Notes: generated from the sequence alone by a model not told the origin. 64,000 nucleotides of DNA from Galbibacter sp035306585 (GCF_035306585.1 NZ_DATGNU010000043.1:9693-73692); one strand, 5' to 3'; positions 34,822 to 43,525 are shown, numbered from the stretch's first letter. Program-made: numbers and translations.

Positions 34822-37533
34822 TTACATCGGATTATGTTTTATTAAAGGAGTGAGCCTCACTGGCCCTAACAACCCAGATGGGGTATCATCCCATTTGGTG
34901 GCATCAAATTTGTTGTAATCCTTATCAACCATGTTGATCTCATGGAAAATCTTCCATTGTTTTCCTGATTCTTCCATATTCTTGATACGATTAGCCGAGA
35001 GGTTGGTCACTTGAATTTTCAAGGTGTTCAAACCCTCTTTAAATAAATTGGTTTGCAGTTCAAAGGGAAGGGCCCAAAGAATTCCTGCATAGGTTCCATT
35101 GATCCATACCTTGGCACTTTCTCTAAGATCGCCGAGTTCAAGCTTCCAGTATTCCGCTCTGGGGTTTTCAAGGGTGAATTCGGTTTGATAAACTGCCGTC
35201 CCAGAGAAAGTTTTCGCCTTTGGATCACTCAAGGAGGTCCAATCCTGTAACTTTGACAATCTTGTTGATTCAGGAAGCCCAGGGCCTCCCTTTAAAAAGC
35301 GTAAAGTCCAGTCAGAAGTAATTTCAGTGGGTTGCCCAATAGGAGTAGTATATACCAAATCAGCTACATCTGACATTTCACCAGTTTTTAAAATAAATGC
35401 CGTACCTGGTTCCATCTCCATCTTGACAATTGTTCTATTGTTTTGTTGTTGAATTTTAGCCTTGCCTACCGATCCGTTTAAAGGGTTATAAATCGTAATT
35501 TGTGGAGTCGTGAAGTTTAATGGAATTTCGGTAATACGCTGCTGACTATGGTTTACGATATAATAAATCTTTTCTCCATTGAGTTCTCTTCGAATATACT
35601 TTAGCCCCTGATCGACCAACGATTCATTTTTAACCCCAGCATTCACCAGGTCTGCGAATAAGTTTTGCGTTGCCTTGAGGGTTTGGGTTAATTTATGTAA
35701 TTTTTCACTTCGTCTCTCATAGGCGTTAAAACCCGGGACCCCTTCCGGGATGCCCATAAAAATGATTGTTGCTCCTTGGCGCTTTAATTCCATAAGCTTC
35801 TCCAAGGTAGGAAGGGGAATGTAGCTGGACTGTGGCACTACTAGGGCCTTATATTCACCTCCTGGAAGGATTAATTTCCCGTCAATAAACGCTATTTGCT
35901 TTACAAAGTCATCAGAAATATAATCACTAGCAAAACCGTTCTCGGTTAATTTCTTATGAGTATTGTAAAAAGGGGTATCAAGTAACCACTCCTGGAGCGA
36001 ATGTATTTTAAACTGGAAAAATAAGCTTCCTCCCAAGTAACGATTCCAAAGATCATGTATTGGAAAATATAGTAGGGTTTCATTATCTGGGCTTCCCTTT
36101 TGCAAAAAAGACTGACATCTTCCAATATAAGCGAACAAACCAGAGGCATCTTCCCAAATACTGTTATTTTCATTAAAACTCACCGAGGCGTAAAACTTCC
36201 ACCCAGGCCAACTAGCTCGCTCAGGGGAATAGGTAGAACCGTGAAGAACCGTATGGTTAATTCCGCTTACCAATAAATCTTCAATCTCTGGCTTGCATTG
36301 TGATAAAGCCGTCTTAAAATGTTCTCTAAGCCACGTAAAGGTTTCAGAAGATACTAATGGCTTTCCAGAAATATGTGCTGCTGAGGCCGAAAATTTCAAC
36401 ATCGCAGGATCGGCATCTCCAGGACGAATATTTTTGTCTAACCTTCGAAACCCAGGGATATCATAAGGCATCGATCCGAAGGTTTCACACTCTGGTATAT
36501 CTGCCCCTGCATAAAGGTCAATCAGATTACCAGGAGATCCATGAGCCTGCAACCTAGTCAGAAAGCCCTTCTGGTGTGCCCATTGTGTCCATGGGCCAAC
36601 AAAGGATTCCAGTAAAAGCGCTGAGATCGTTTCTCTGTAATCCGCACGGATCCTATTGGTCACAGCATCATTTCTTTTTTCAAACAGACGATTTAAATAC
36701 GGACGGATATCATACCCTCTTTTCTTGAGAAAAGCCTTAAAAAATTCAGGTGTAAAATCGGTCCCATAGACCTCGTAACTATCGTTAAAAACAGCTCTAA
36801 GTCCATAAGAATTCTTGGAAAACACTTGGTCAAAGGGCTGGGTATAATCCTCAAAAGCTTCCTTGGAATAATGATCAACGGTATATCCTTTACCTCCAGG
36901 CGCTGCTCTTTTCACTTGTTGTCCTGTTAAAGCTTGGTACACAAAATACAAGGTATAATCATCTTTTTTGGCTCTCCATTGAAGCTGCCCATTTTCAATG
37001 TGATCAGTTAAATCTATAAAGCTGTCATCACTGCCATAGGCATAAATACCCAGGAGTTTCATGGGATTTCCCTTGGCTACACTATCCCCAACACGTTGAG
37101 AAAGCACCTCATTTTTACGTAATAACTTCCTCTGACTTACTAATTTTTTTGCGGCATGTTGCTGCTCCACTTGAGGACCACCATACGGCCATCCTGTACC
37201 GAGGGACATATCAACCCCCATTCCCAAACTATCGGCAATCTTTATGGTATAATCTAACATGTCCATCCATCTTACAGACAGGTATTCAATACTATTATCT
37301 TCCTCCCCCTTAACCCCATAAATAGGCGTGATTTCAACCCCTCCAATACCCGCTTTGTTAAAAGAGACTAAATTGTGAAGAATCCCCGTGCTATCAACGG
37401 CGCTTCCCATCCACCACCAACGAGTCCAAGGTTTTTCCACTTCAGAAATCTCGGGCCATTGACTATCCTGCTGTCCATAGGTCACAGATAAAAAAAGTAG
37501 CCCTGCAACCAAACTAAAATAGTGTAATCTCAT
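34822..37533 (-). CDS. Alpha-L-rhamnosidase, glycoside hydrolase family 106
   Basis: This 903-residue exported enzyme releases alpha-L-rhamnose from rhamnogalacturonan fragments. A signal peptide (LVAGLLFLSVTYG) precedes KPWTRWWWMGSAVD, the N-terminal GH106 signature, then GGVEITPIYGV, SLGTGWPYGGP and the long TIM-barrel region with ETFGSMPYDIPGFRRLD. The C-terminal end carries a galactose-binding-like domain (FSGTAVYQTEF, KLELGDLRESAKVWING). Its ATG overlaps the GH28 stop by one base (TAATG), a sign of translational coupling. The released rhamnose feeds the pathway at 58603-64000. Confidence 0.94.
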   Translation of the reverse strand: MRLHYFSLVAGLLFLSVTYGQQDSQWPEISEVEKPWTRWWWMGSAVDSTGILHNLVSFNKAGIGGVEITPIYGVKGEEDNSIEYLSVRWMDMLDYTIKIADSLGMGVDMSLGTGWPYGGPQVEQQHAAKKLVSQRKLLRKNEVLSQRVGDSVAKGNPMKLLGIYAYGSDDSFIDLTDHIENGQLQWRAKKDDYTLYFVYQALTGQQVKRAAPGGKGYTVDHYSKEAFEDYTQPFDQVFSKNSYGLRAVFNDSYEVYGTDFTPEFFKAFLKKRGYDIRPYLNRLFEKRNDAVTNRIRADYRETISALLLESFVGPWTQWAHQKGFLTRLQAHGSPGNLIDLYAGADIPECETFGSMPYDIPGFRRLDKNIRPGDADPAMLKFSASAAHISGKPLVSSETFTWLREHFKTALSQCKPEIEDLLVSGINHTVLHGSTYSPERASWPGWKFYASVSFNENNSIWEDASGLFAYIGRCQSFLQKGSPDNETLLYFPIHDLWNRYLGGSLFFQFKIHSLQEWLLDTPFYNTHKKLTENGFASDYISDDFVKQIAFIDGKLILPGGEYKALVVPQSSYIPLPTLEKLMELKRQGATIIFMGIPEGVPGFNAYERRSEKLHKLTQTLKATQNLFADLVNAGVKNESLVDQGLKYIRRELNGEKIYYIVNHSQQRITEIPLNFTTPQITIYNPLNGSVGKAKIQQQNNRTIVKMEMEPGTAFILKTGEMSDVADLVYTTPIGQPTEITSDWTLRFLKGGPGLPESTRLSKLQDWTSLSDPKAKTFSGTAVYQTEFTLENPRAEYWKLELGDLRESAKVWINGTYAGILWALPFELQTNLFKEGLNTLKIQVTNLSANRIKNMEESGKQWKIFHEINMVDKDYNKFDATKWDDTPSGLLGPVRLTPLIKHNPM

Positions 37534-38861
37534 TATTCTACTTCTTTTATCTTCACATTCTTTACCTGAAGATTAGCTATAAAATCAGTGCTCTTCTTAT
37601 TACTCTTCTTTGTGATGAGATTTAAATTTTCAAAAACAAAATTGGATAAATCATATTGATCTGACTCGTTGATATTATAGACCATATCACATGTTAAATC
37701 AATATTTTTCATGGTAATATTTGAAGCACTTGAGGTACGAATATTTTTTTGGCCTTTAAGATCAAAAAACTGTGTCCAAGGCTTAATGTAAATCATACTT
37801 TTAGCAGTACCACTAATATCTTCTACTTTAATAAATTGATAGTTTTGTTTGGTATCTGGTCGCATCTTAAGCCATAAGATGCGGCTGGCATCTTGCACCT
37901 TGCTCCGTCTAAAAAGTACATTGTAATTATGAATAGACTCGCTGCCACAAGTCAAGGTACTGTGACAAAACCCATAGGTATTGTCTTCTATTAATATATT
38001 CCTATTTTCCCCATTGTTTTTATCCTGATGAGCAAAAGGCCCTTTGCCTCCCTTTAAGGCTACCGCATCATCATTGACCGACATATAACAATTCTTAATT
38101 AGCACATTGGTACACACATCGATATCAACCGCATCCGTACTTGGCGCTTTAACAGGCTTGGAAGGGGAGGTTATTTTTAGATTTAAAAGTTTCACATTTT
38201 CACACTTATAAAAATGCGTCGTCCAAAAAGGAGAATCCTTTAAATGCACTCCGGAGATTTGTATGTTCTTACTATTGGACACATATAAAAGTCGAGGTCT
38301 CATCTCATCTTTATTCGTACAATCGGGATTCCATTGCCTACGAAGCCAGAAGGCCTTCCAATAACGCAGACCATTTCCATTTATGGTACCTTCTCCAGTT
38401 AAGGTAAAGCCATCTACCCCATCCGCGTTGATAATAGCTGGAAAGTACTCCACAGACTCTCCCTCTATTCGGGTCATCATCACTGGAAAATTACTAATAT
38501 CATCACTCCCTTTCAGTACGGCATCCTTCTTTAGATACAAGTGGGTATTTTGTTTAAAAAACAAAGAACCTGTTAAAAACACCCCTTTTGGAACAACTAC
38601 CACTCCACCACCTTGATTAGCCGCCAAGTCAATTACTGCTTGTAAGGCTTTGGTCTGAATAAGACTACTATCGCGCACCACCCCATGGTCCGTAATTTCA
38701 TAGACTTTCCCTAGCTCCGATAAAGGCGTTTGCGTTGTTTCACCAAACCAATCTGGTATGGGGGTCCCATCGGGGAACTCATCCTGGGCATAGGTGCTAA
38801 GATGACCCATAGATAAAAAAATCAAAAGTATGAACAGGTGTTTTAAATGGTTCGGTTTCAT
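37533..38861 (-). CDS. Glycoside hydrolase family 28 protein (rhamnogalacturonan/polygalacturonan hydrolase)
   Basis: This 442-residue exported protein has a signal peptide (HLFILLIFLSMGHLSTYA) and a right-handed parallel beta-helix. GH28-type residues occur in STDAVDIDVC and SVNDDAVALKGG (the two-Asp box) and, further on, GFCHSTLTCGSES where the family His lies. The early DHGVVRDSSLIQTKALQAVI segment is the pectate-hydrolase N-terminal pattern. It is the first gene of the minus-strand operon with GH106, GH105 and esterase-GH43. Its promoter contains the CAGGAT direct repeat at 38920-38936. Substrate choice (homogalacturonan versus RG-I) cannot be settled from sequence alone. Confidence 0.92.
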   Translation of the reverse strand: MKPNHLKHLFILLIFLSMGHLSTYAQDEFPDGTPIPDWFGETTQTPLSELGKVYEITDHGVVRDSSLIQTKALQAVIDLAANQGGGVVVVPKGVFLTGSLFFKQNTHLYLKKDAVLKGSDDISNFPVMMTRIEGESVEYFPAIINADGVDGFTLTGEGTINGNGLRYWKAFWLRRQWNPDCTNKDEMRPRLLYVSNSKNIQISGVHLKDSPFWTTHFYKCENVKLLNLKITSPSKPVKAPSTDAVDIDVCTNVLIKNCYMSVNDDAVALKGGKGPFAHQDKNNGENRNILIEDNTYGFCHSTLTCGSESIHNYNVLFRRSKVQDASRILWLKMRPDTKQNYQFIKVEDISGTAKSMIYIKPWTQFFDLKGQKNIRTSSASNITMKNIDLTCDMVYNINESDQYDLSNFVFENLNLITKKSNKKSTDFIANLQVKNVKIKEVE

Positions 38862-38890
38862 GGCTTGTTTACTTTGGTATAATTAATGAC

Positions 38891-38898
38891 TAAATATA
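38891..38898 (-). promoter_or_regulatory. -7 box of the GH28-GH106-GH105 operon
   Basis: TATATTTA on the minus strand is a seven-of-eight variant of TAnnTTTG. It lies 21 nt downstream of the proximal half of the direct repeat and 29 nt upstream of the ATG. Confidence 0.4.
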
Positions 38899-38919
38899 GT
38901 CGTTTAAATTACATTACCT

Positions 38920-38936
38920 CATCCTCTACCATCCTG
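38920..38936 (-). promoter_or_regulatory. Putative rhamnose/RG-I regulon operator, GH28 operon
   Basis: The minus strand reads CAGGATG then GAGGATG ten bases on, a tandem direct repeat. It corresponds to the CAGnn-N5-CAGGATA element at four other promoters of the locus. It ends 21 nt upstream of the -7 box. Confidence 0.5.
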
Positions 38937-39002
38937 TATGGTATGAATTAAATCACAAATTAGCATTAGTATTGAAGGTGATCGCCAGGTTTATGGATAC
39001 AC

Positions 39003-40004
39003 CTAGGAATCTTCTCCGTAAATTAAATTCAGGTAATCCTCTTTAGGCAATAGCCCGAAAAAGTCTTCGATATCAATGGGGCGCATCAATTCTTCAATAG
39101 TCGCTTTTTCATACCGGGTACCAATTAATAATTTTTCCAAGGTTTCCACAGGTTCTTTACCAAAAAAATCACCATAAATTTTAAAATCCGTAATAATTCC
39201 TTTTTCAACATAAATCCGAAGATCAATCTCTCCTATAGGAAAACGCTTAGATCGCTTAATATTGAATTTTGGAGAACTTCCGTAATTCCAATCCCATGTC
39301 CCGTATTTTTCATCTCTGAGCTTATAAACATCTTGCCATTGCGCTTCGGTCAATGTATAGGTCTGAAAAACTTCCCCTTCATTATAAAGGCCTTTTAAGA
39401 GTAGATTTTTAAAGCTTTCGATATCTATTGGTGTATCGAGAAATTCAGATATATTGGCCACTCGACTTCTGACCGATTTATGCCCTTTTGATTCAATTTT
39501 GCTCATTTTCACTTGAAGTGCTTTGCTCACCTCGGATAAATCACTATTTAACAACAAGGTCCCATGATGAAACATTCGTTTACCTGTCGAAAACTGAGCA
39601 TTCCCAGAGATTTTTTTATCATGAACAAGCACATCATTTCGTCCTTTGAGTTCCGCTGGCACTCCGAGTTGATTTAAAATTTTTGTAACCGGAGTCGTGA
39701 ATTTTCCAAAATTGTTGAGACTCTTTAGATCGTGATTGGTAATAAAACTAAAGTTCAAATTACCAAAATCGTGGTACACTGCACCACCACCAGACATTCT
39801 GCGAACTACATGTATCCCCTTTTGTTCTACATAGTTAAAATTGATTTCTTCCAGGGTATTTTGATTTCTACCAATGATTATCGAGGGCTCGTTGATGTAG
39901 AAAAGTAAGTAATCCTTACCTGGATTAAAATTTCTTAGGGCATACTCCTCCAAGGCCAAATTAATCCGTGGATCGTTAACATCTTCATTATCAATAAAAA
40001 TCAT
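39003..40004 (-). CDS. lplA: Lipoate--protein ligase
   Basis: This 333-residue cytoplasmic enzyme attaches lipoate to the lipoyl domains of 2-oxoacid dehydrogenases and GcvH in an ATP-dependent reaction. The N-terminal catalytic domain has IIIGRNQNTLEEIN, the RRMSGGGAVYHD motif at residues 68-79, and the catalytic Lys in HDKKISGNAQ. The C-terminal accessory domain (from about 250, KRSKRFPIGEIDLRIYVEKG) is present, so it is the full LplA type. It lies between the GH operon and the DUF6448/HMA pair, with a 164-nt gap, and is unlikely to be part of either system. Confidence 0.94.
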   Translation of the reverse strand: MIFIDNEDVNDPRINLALEEYALRNFNPGKDYLLFYINEPSIIIGRNQNTLEEINFNYVEQKGIHVVRRMSGGGAVYHDFGNLNFSFITNHDLKSLNNFGKFTTPVTKILNQLGVPAELKGRNDVLVHDKKISGNAQFSTGKRMFHHGTLLLNSDLSEVSKALQVKMSKIESKGHKSVRSRVANISEFLDTPIDIESFKNLLLKGLYNEGEVFQTYTLTEAQWQDVYKLRDEKYGTWDWNYGSSPKFNIKRSKRFPIGEIDLRIYVEKGIITDFKIYGDFFGKEPVETLEKLLIGTRYEKATIEELMRPIDIEDFFGLLPKEDYLNLIYGEDS

Positions 40005-40168
40005 TATTTTTTTTTATTTATTAGTTCATCAAAGAATAGCTCAGTAATTTATTAAAAAAACGGAGTAAGAGCTAGTAAGGAGTAAGGTTTTTTGATAAAC
40101 TCCCTACCTATGAAATACCCATGGCTCCATGATGATATAACTTGCCCTGTTTAAGGAAACCAACGATG

Positions 40169-40396
40169 TTATAAAGGTACTTTTTCCTGTTCCAAAACCC
40201 TGTATCCCAAGCTTTGAATGACATCCTTTAAATGACTTAAAGTCGTTTTATTGCCATCATACTCCACTTTAACAGCACTTGAATAAAATAATACCTGAGC
40301 AAAATCAACCCCTTGTTCTTTGGTAAGGGCTCTTCTAATCTTCTTTATAGCACTTGAATGATTTAAGGTGTCCAATTGAACTTTCATTCTTTTCAT
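40169..40396 (-). CDS. HMA-like small protein lacking CxxC
   Basis: This 75-residue protein has the beta-alpha-beta-beta-alpha-beta pattern of heavy-metal-associated domains: KVQLDTLNHSSAIKKIRRAL, VDFAQVLFYSSAVKVEYDG, TTLSHLKDVIQSLGYRVL. The metal-binding CxxC expected near residues 11-14 is replaced by NHSS, and no Cys occurs in the protein. It might bind metal through His, or not at all. It follows the DUF6448 gene by 27 nt and probably shares its Rrf2-controlled promoter. The family call is by fold pattern, function unknown. Confidence 0.72.
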   Translation of the reverse strand: MKRMKVQLDTLNHSSAIKKIRRALTKEQGVDFAQVLFYSSAVKVEYDGNKTTLSHLKDVIQSLGYRVLEQEKVPL

Positions 40397-40423
40397 TACA
40401 AATTCCTTTTTTATTTATTCAGA

Positions 40424-41026
40424 TTAATGGCTATGAACCGCCCCACCGGTTAATACATCGTGCAAGGCTTCCACAGTGTGTGTATAATCCACATAGGCTG
40501 CCACGTAAGCTCTTCCCATTTCAACGGAATCATCTTTAACCAGTTTTAAAGCAGCGACTTTCTCATACTTTTCACTAATAAACTTTTCTAGGTGAGCGCT
40601 AAAGTTTTCTAAAAATGTCTCAATATCCCGGTGTTCTAAAGCAGCGTCCGTCATTAGAACAATTTCATTGGTGGTCCCCGCGGGTTTTAATCCTGTAAAT
40701 GGAGCACCCTCACCCTCCCTATGAAGTCGTACTAAAGTTTCAAGAAAATGTTTCTCTAAAAGTGCATATACCTGATGATCTAAATCCTGATAAGCGATCG
40801 TTTTATTAAACAAGGTGGTGATTTCTTGCTCATCTTTCTCTTGAACCCATTTGAGAACTGGTACCACATCTTTAGATTTTAAAGCTTTATATGCATCTTG
40901 AATCACTGGACCATCATAGGAATCACAATGTGCTTGCGTTAGTGAGGGAATTAATGTTAGTATAATGATCACACTAAGAGCGCGAACCCTGCTGAACAAA
41001 CTAGATTTTATATTTCTTAATTTCAT
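40424..41026 (-). CDS. DUF6448 family exported protein with N-terminal HCD
   Basis: This 200-residue protein has a signal peptide (ALSVIIILTLIPSLTQA), and its likely mature form begins His-Cys-Asp (HCDSYDGPVIQDAYKAL). The rest is alpha-helical with LVRLHREGEGAPFTGLKPAG near residue 106 and a C-terminal GGAVHSH. The start at 41026 replaces an open frame reaching 41062; it gives a normal signal peptide. The function is not known. The N-terminal HCD with a helical-bundle body recalls the metal hook of nickel superoxide dismutase, an inference only. A 42-nt palindromic region with an Rrf2-type operator core lies 46 nt upstream, and an HMA-like gene follows. Confidence 0.85.
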   Translation of the reverse strand: MKLRNIKSSLFSRVRALSVIIILTLIPSLTQAHCDSYDGPVIQDAYKALKSKDVVPVLKWVQEKDEQEITTLFNKTIAYQDLDHQVYALLEKHFLETLVRLHREGEGAPFTGLKPAGTTNEIVLMTDAALEHRDIETFLENFSAHLEKFISEKYEKVAALKLVKDDSVEMGRAYVAAYVDYTHTVEALHDVLTGGAVHSH

Positions 41027-41050
41027 AATACGTTGTTTTAAAATTCCAAG

Positions 41051-41058
41051 TAAAGATA
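41051..41058 (-). promoter_or_regulatory. -7 box of the DUF6448-HMA operon
   Basis: TATCTTTA on the minus strand (seven of eight of TAnnTTTG) lies 24 nt upstream of the ATG, with the operator 13 nt further upstream. Confidence 0.4.
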
Positions 41059-41060
41059 AC

Positions 41061-41102
41061 AAATATTTTATAAAAGATAAAGTTGTCTTTTATAAAATAT
41101 TT
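41061..41102. promoter_or_regulatory. Long palindrome containing Rrf2-type operator 1
   Basis: A 17-nt perfect inverted repeat begins AAATATTTTATAAAAGA with an 8-nt centre. The core 41072-41091 reads AAAAGATAA-AG-TTGTCTTTT and matches the element upstream of the Rrf2-type gene itself. It overlaps the -33 region of the DUF6448 promoter, fitting control by that regulator. Confidence 0.6.
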
Positions 41103-41132
41103 TAAGTGCGCTATCCTCTCATAGGGCAACAA

Positions 41133-41567
41133 TTATACATTTGTAAGGAAAGAATCTCCATCGATAAATTTATTAGCTAAACTTCCAATGGTTGTTTCGC
41201 TAAAGGATCTCAGCAAAGCCTCTTTAGTTTTAGAATATTCAAAGTGCATTGGACAAGGGTGATCATCGGAACACTGATGCAATCCCATTACACATTCTTT
41301 AAATACCGCCAACCCGTCAATAGCATTCACAATTTCAAGAATAGGAGTGTCTAATTGAAATTTTTCACAGTAAAATCCACCATAGGGGCCTTTTAAAGAA
41401 GTTACAATTCTGCGCTTATTAAGTGTTTGCATTATTTTACCAGTAAAGGCTGCTGGTGCCTCAATTTCATGAGCAATCTCCTTTACACTGAGCTTTATAT
41501 CTTCATCCACCCTTGAGGCTATAAAAACACATGCCCTAATGGCATACTTACAAGACTTTGATATCAT
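41133..41567 (-). CDS. Rrf2 family transcriptional regulator
   Basis: This 144-residue winged-helix regulator has the Rrf2 pattern: SCKYAIRACVFIA at the N-terminus, SVKEIAHEIEAPAAFTGKIM as recognition helix region, and LKGPYGGFY as the wing. Three cysteines at 92, 99 and 105 (in ECVMGLHQCSDDHPC) are spaced as in the [4Fe-4S] or [2Fe-2S]-binding members NsrR, IscR and HcpR-like regulators. It may sense nitric oxide, iron-sulfur status or oxidants. A palindrome lies 36 nt upstream and a matching one controls the adjacent DUF6448 gene, so autoregulation and local control are likely. Confidence 0.93.
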   Translation of the reverse strand: MISKSCKYAIRACVFIASRVDEDIKLSVKEIAHEIEAPAAFTGKIMQTLNKRRIVTSLKGPYGGFYCEKFQLDTPILEIVNAIDGLAVFKECVMGLHQCSDDHPCPMHFEYSKTKEALLRSFSETTIGSLANKFIDGDSFLTNV

Positions 41568-41586
41568 CGTTCGATCATTTTACTTA

Positions 41587-41594
41587 CAAATATA
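41587..41594 (-). promoter_or_regulatory. -7 box of the Rrf2 gene
   Basis: TATATTTG on the minus strand is an exact TAnnTTTG match, 20 nt upstream of the ATG, with operator 2 eight nt upstream of it. Confidence 0.55.
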
Positions 41595-41602
41595 TAATAT
41601 AA

Positions 41603-41622
41603 AAAAGACAGGTTTGTCCTTT
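41603..41622. promoter_or_regulatory. Rrf2-type operator 2
   Basis: AAAAGACAG-GT-TTGTCCTTT is a near-palindrome with the same nine-two-nine layout as operator 1. It sits between the -33 and -7 regions of the Rrf2-type gene, consistent with autorepression. Confidence 0.55.
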
Positions 41623-42100
41623 TTTACATTTTTAAATAGTTCACCATAAAAATAACCATGCTACCTTGATGCGCTATAAAATAAATTTCAACCAACAAAC
41701 AAGTCCTATAATTGTACTAATATGCTATCTATCAATTAAAATGGTCTAAAATAAATCTTGAATTTCCGTAGGTGGCAAAAAAAAGTGAAGAACTTACCCG
41801 CCCCCTTATACAGATGCAATTAAGGTTTGTTGTATATTTAACGTTAATTATATATGGAGAAATCTATTTTTTTATATTTTTACCACAATTGAATATGTAT
41901 TTGCTAGAAGTAAAACACATCTCACTAGACTTTGATGAGTTCTTGTTAAAGTTTTACAGTTTTCACAAGGGTACTACACCAAAAAGGAAGGTCTGACGAA
42001 TGTATGGGTAATGTAAAAGTTTCTTTTTTTACCTATGGGGTGATATATTATGGTTTTGCAAAACTTATAGCGTTACAACCAAAAAAATTGACGTAATTTA
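41623..42100. other. AT-rich intergenic region upstream of nhaA
   Basis: This 478-nt stretch has no supported gene. One open frame (41772-41996, GTG start) would encode 74 residues with one hydrophobic segment, but has no family match or promoter and is probably chance. A perfect 12-nt palindrome GTTTTGCAAAAC at 42053-42064 lies 36 nt upstream of nhaA and may be a regulatory site. Confidence 0.35.
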
Positions 42101-43240
42101 ATGAAGTTAACAAAATTATTTAAAGAATTTTTAGAAAGTGAAAAATCAACAGGCATCATTTTAATTGGATGCACCATTGTCTCTCTAATACTTGCTAATT
42201 CAGCCATCGGTCCTAGTTATACAGGAATTTGGGAAACACAATTTTCTGGACATAGCATTGAACATTGGATAAATGACGGTTTAATGGCTATTTTCTTCTT
42301 ATTGATTGGTCTGGAATTAGAACGTGAGATTTATATCGGTGAACTTTCCAAAATAAAAAATGCCACCCTACCAATATTTGCAGCAATTGGAGGTATTGTA
42401 GTACCAGCCGCCATATATACTATTATCAACTACGGTACACCAGAACAATCGGGATCCGGAATACCGATGGCAACAGATATAGCATTTGCCCTTGGTATTT
42501 TATCCATTTTAGGCAAAAGAGTCCCCAATGCTTTAAAAGTCTTTTTAGCGGCTTTAGCTATAATTGATGATCTAGGGGCCATTATCATAATTGCAGTGTT
42601 TTACACCGAAACCCTGATGTTTACCAACTTAATGTATGCCCTAGGCATATTTGCTTTTCTACTTGTTTTGAACCGTTTGAAGGTTAGGAATCTGATACCC
42701 TATTTAATCAGTGGTGTATTCATGTGGTATTTTATGCTACTCTCGGGAGTGCATGCTACTGTTGCAGGGGTATTACTAGCCTTCGCTATTCCCTTTGGAA
42801 ATGGCGATAAAAAATCCACCTCATATATATTACAACATTTTTTACATAAACCCGTAAGTTTTATTATCCTTCCCATTTTTGCGCTCGCCAATACAGCTAT
42901 CGTACTCAGTGGTGAATTGGGAGATATCTTATCCCACAATTATAGCCTGGGAATTTCAACTGGTCTAATTGTTGGAAAACCACTAGGAATTTTTCTTGGA
43001 ACCTTTATAGCCTTTAAATTAGGACTTGGAAAACTTCCCTCTAAATTAAAGTGGTCTCATATTTTTGGAGTGGGATTACTGGGAGGAATCGGATTTACCA
43101 TGTCCATATTTATTACCCTACTGGCCTTCGATAATGCCACCATCATTAACAATGCTAAATTGGTTATTTTACTATCCTCGTTAGTGGCAGGCTCCTTAGG
43201 TTACTTTACATTGCATCAAACACTAAAAAATCATAAATAA
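42101..43240 (+). CDS. nhaA: Na+/H+ antiporter NhaA
   Basis: This 379-residue membrane protein exchanges cytoplasmic Na+ for external H+ and supports pH and salt homeostasis. The signature acidic residues are Asp126 in IPMATDIAFALGIL and the pair Asp156-Asp157 in ALAIIDDLGAIIII, equivalent to Asp133, Asp163 and Asp164 of the E. coli protein. LIGLELEREI near residue 68 and GVGLLGGIGFTMSIFI in the last third are also typical. About twelve helices are present. A terminator-like hairpin follows at 43291. Marine members of the family commonly carry it. Confidence 0.96.
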   Translation: MKLTKLFKEFLESEKSTGIILIGCTIVSLILANSAIGPSYTGIWETQFSGHSIEHWINDGLMAIFFLLIGLELEREIYIGELSKIKNATLPIFAAIGGIVVPAAIYTIINYGTPEQSGSGIPMATDIAFALGILSILGKRVPNALKVFLAALAIIDDLGAIIIIAVFYTETLMFTNLMYALGIFAFLLVLNRLKVRNLIPYLISGVFMWYFMLLSGVHATVAGVLLAFAIPFGNGDKKSTSYILQHFLHKPVSFIILPIFALANTAIVLSGELGDILSHNYSLGISTGLIVGKPLGIFLGTFIAFKLGLGKLPSKLKWSHIFGVGLLGGIGFTMSIFITLLAFDNATIINNAKLVILLSSLVAGSLGYFTLHQTLKNHK

Positions 43241-43290
43241 ATCCAGGACATAAAAGTTCTTAAAAGACTTCATAGTACTATACTATATTC

Positions 43291-43331
43291 TAACCTAAAT
43301 GGTTCGTCAAAAAGATGGACCGTTTAGGTTA
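43291..43331 (+). terminator. Terminator-like hairpin after nhaA
   Basis: TAACCTAAATGGTTC pairs with GGACCGTTTAGGTTA with mismatches near the loop. The T-run is weak (AGTTTCATT), so it may be a weak terminator or an mRNA end structure. Confidence 0.45.
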
Positions 43332-43488
43332 GTTTCATTACCAAATAAACCCATAATGGGCTTAAAAAAGTAAATTTTATTAACAATATTTTCACATTGT
43401 TTTTCTTTATATACCATAGCACATAAGCCGTGGCATGAAATCCACCGAGTACCCCGACACTTATTATCGGTTGCTGTTTAGCTAGTTA

Positions 43489-43505
43489 CAGTACACCACA
43501 GGATA
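43489..43505 (+). promoter_or_regulatory. Putative rhamnose/RG-I regulon operator, susC promoter
   Basis: CAGTACACCACAGGATA is a 10-bp-spaced direct repeat (CAGTA, CAGGATA). All 17 bases are identical to the element before rhaEW at 58528, and both end exactly 20 nt upstream of a TAnnTTTG box. Confidence 0.65.
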
Positions 43506-43525
43506 GTTTCATAATGGCCTTTAGA

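Noticed and set aside
41772..41996. GTG-started 74-residue frame with a hydrophobic segment
   Set aside because: No promoter, no family match, AT-rich context; probably chance.
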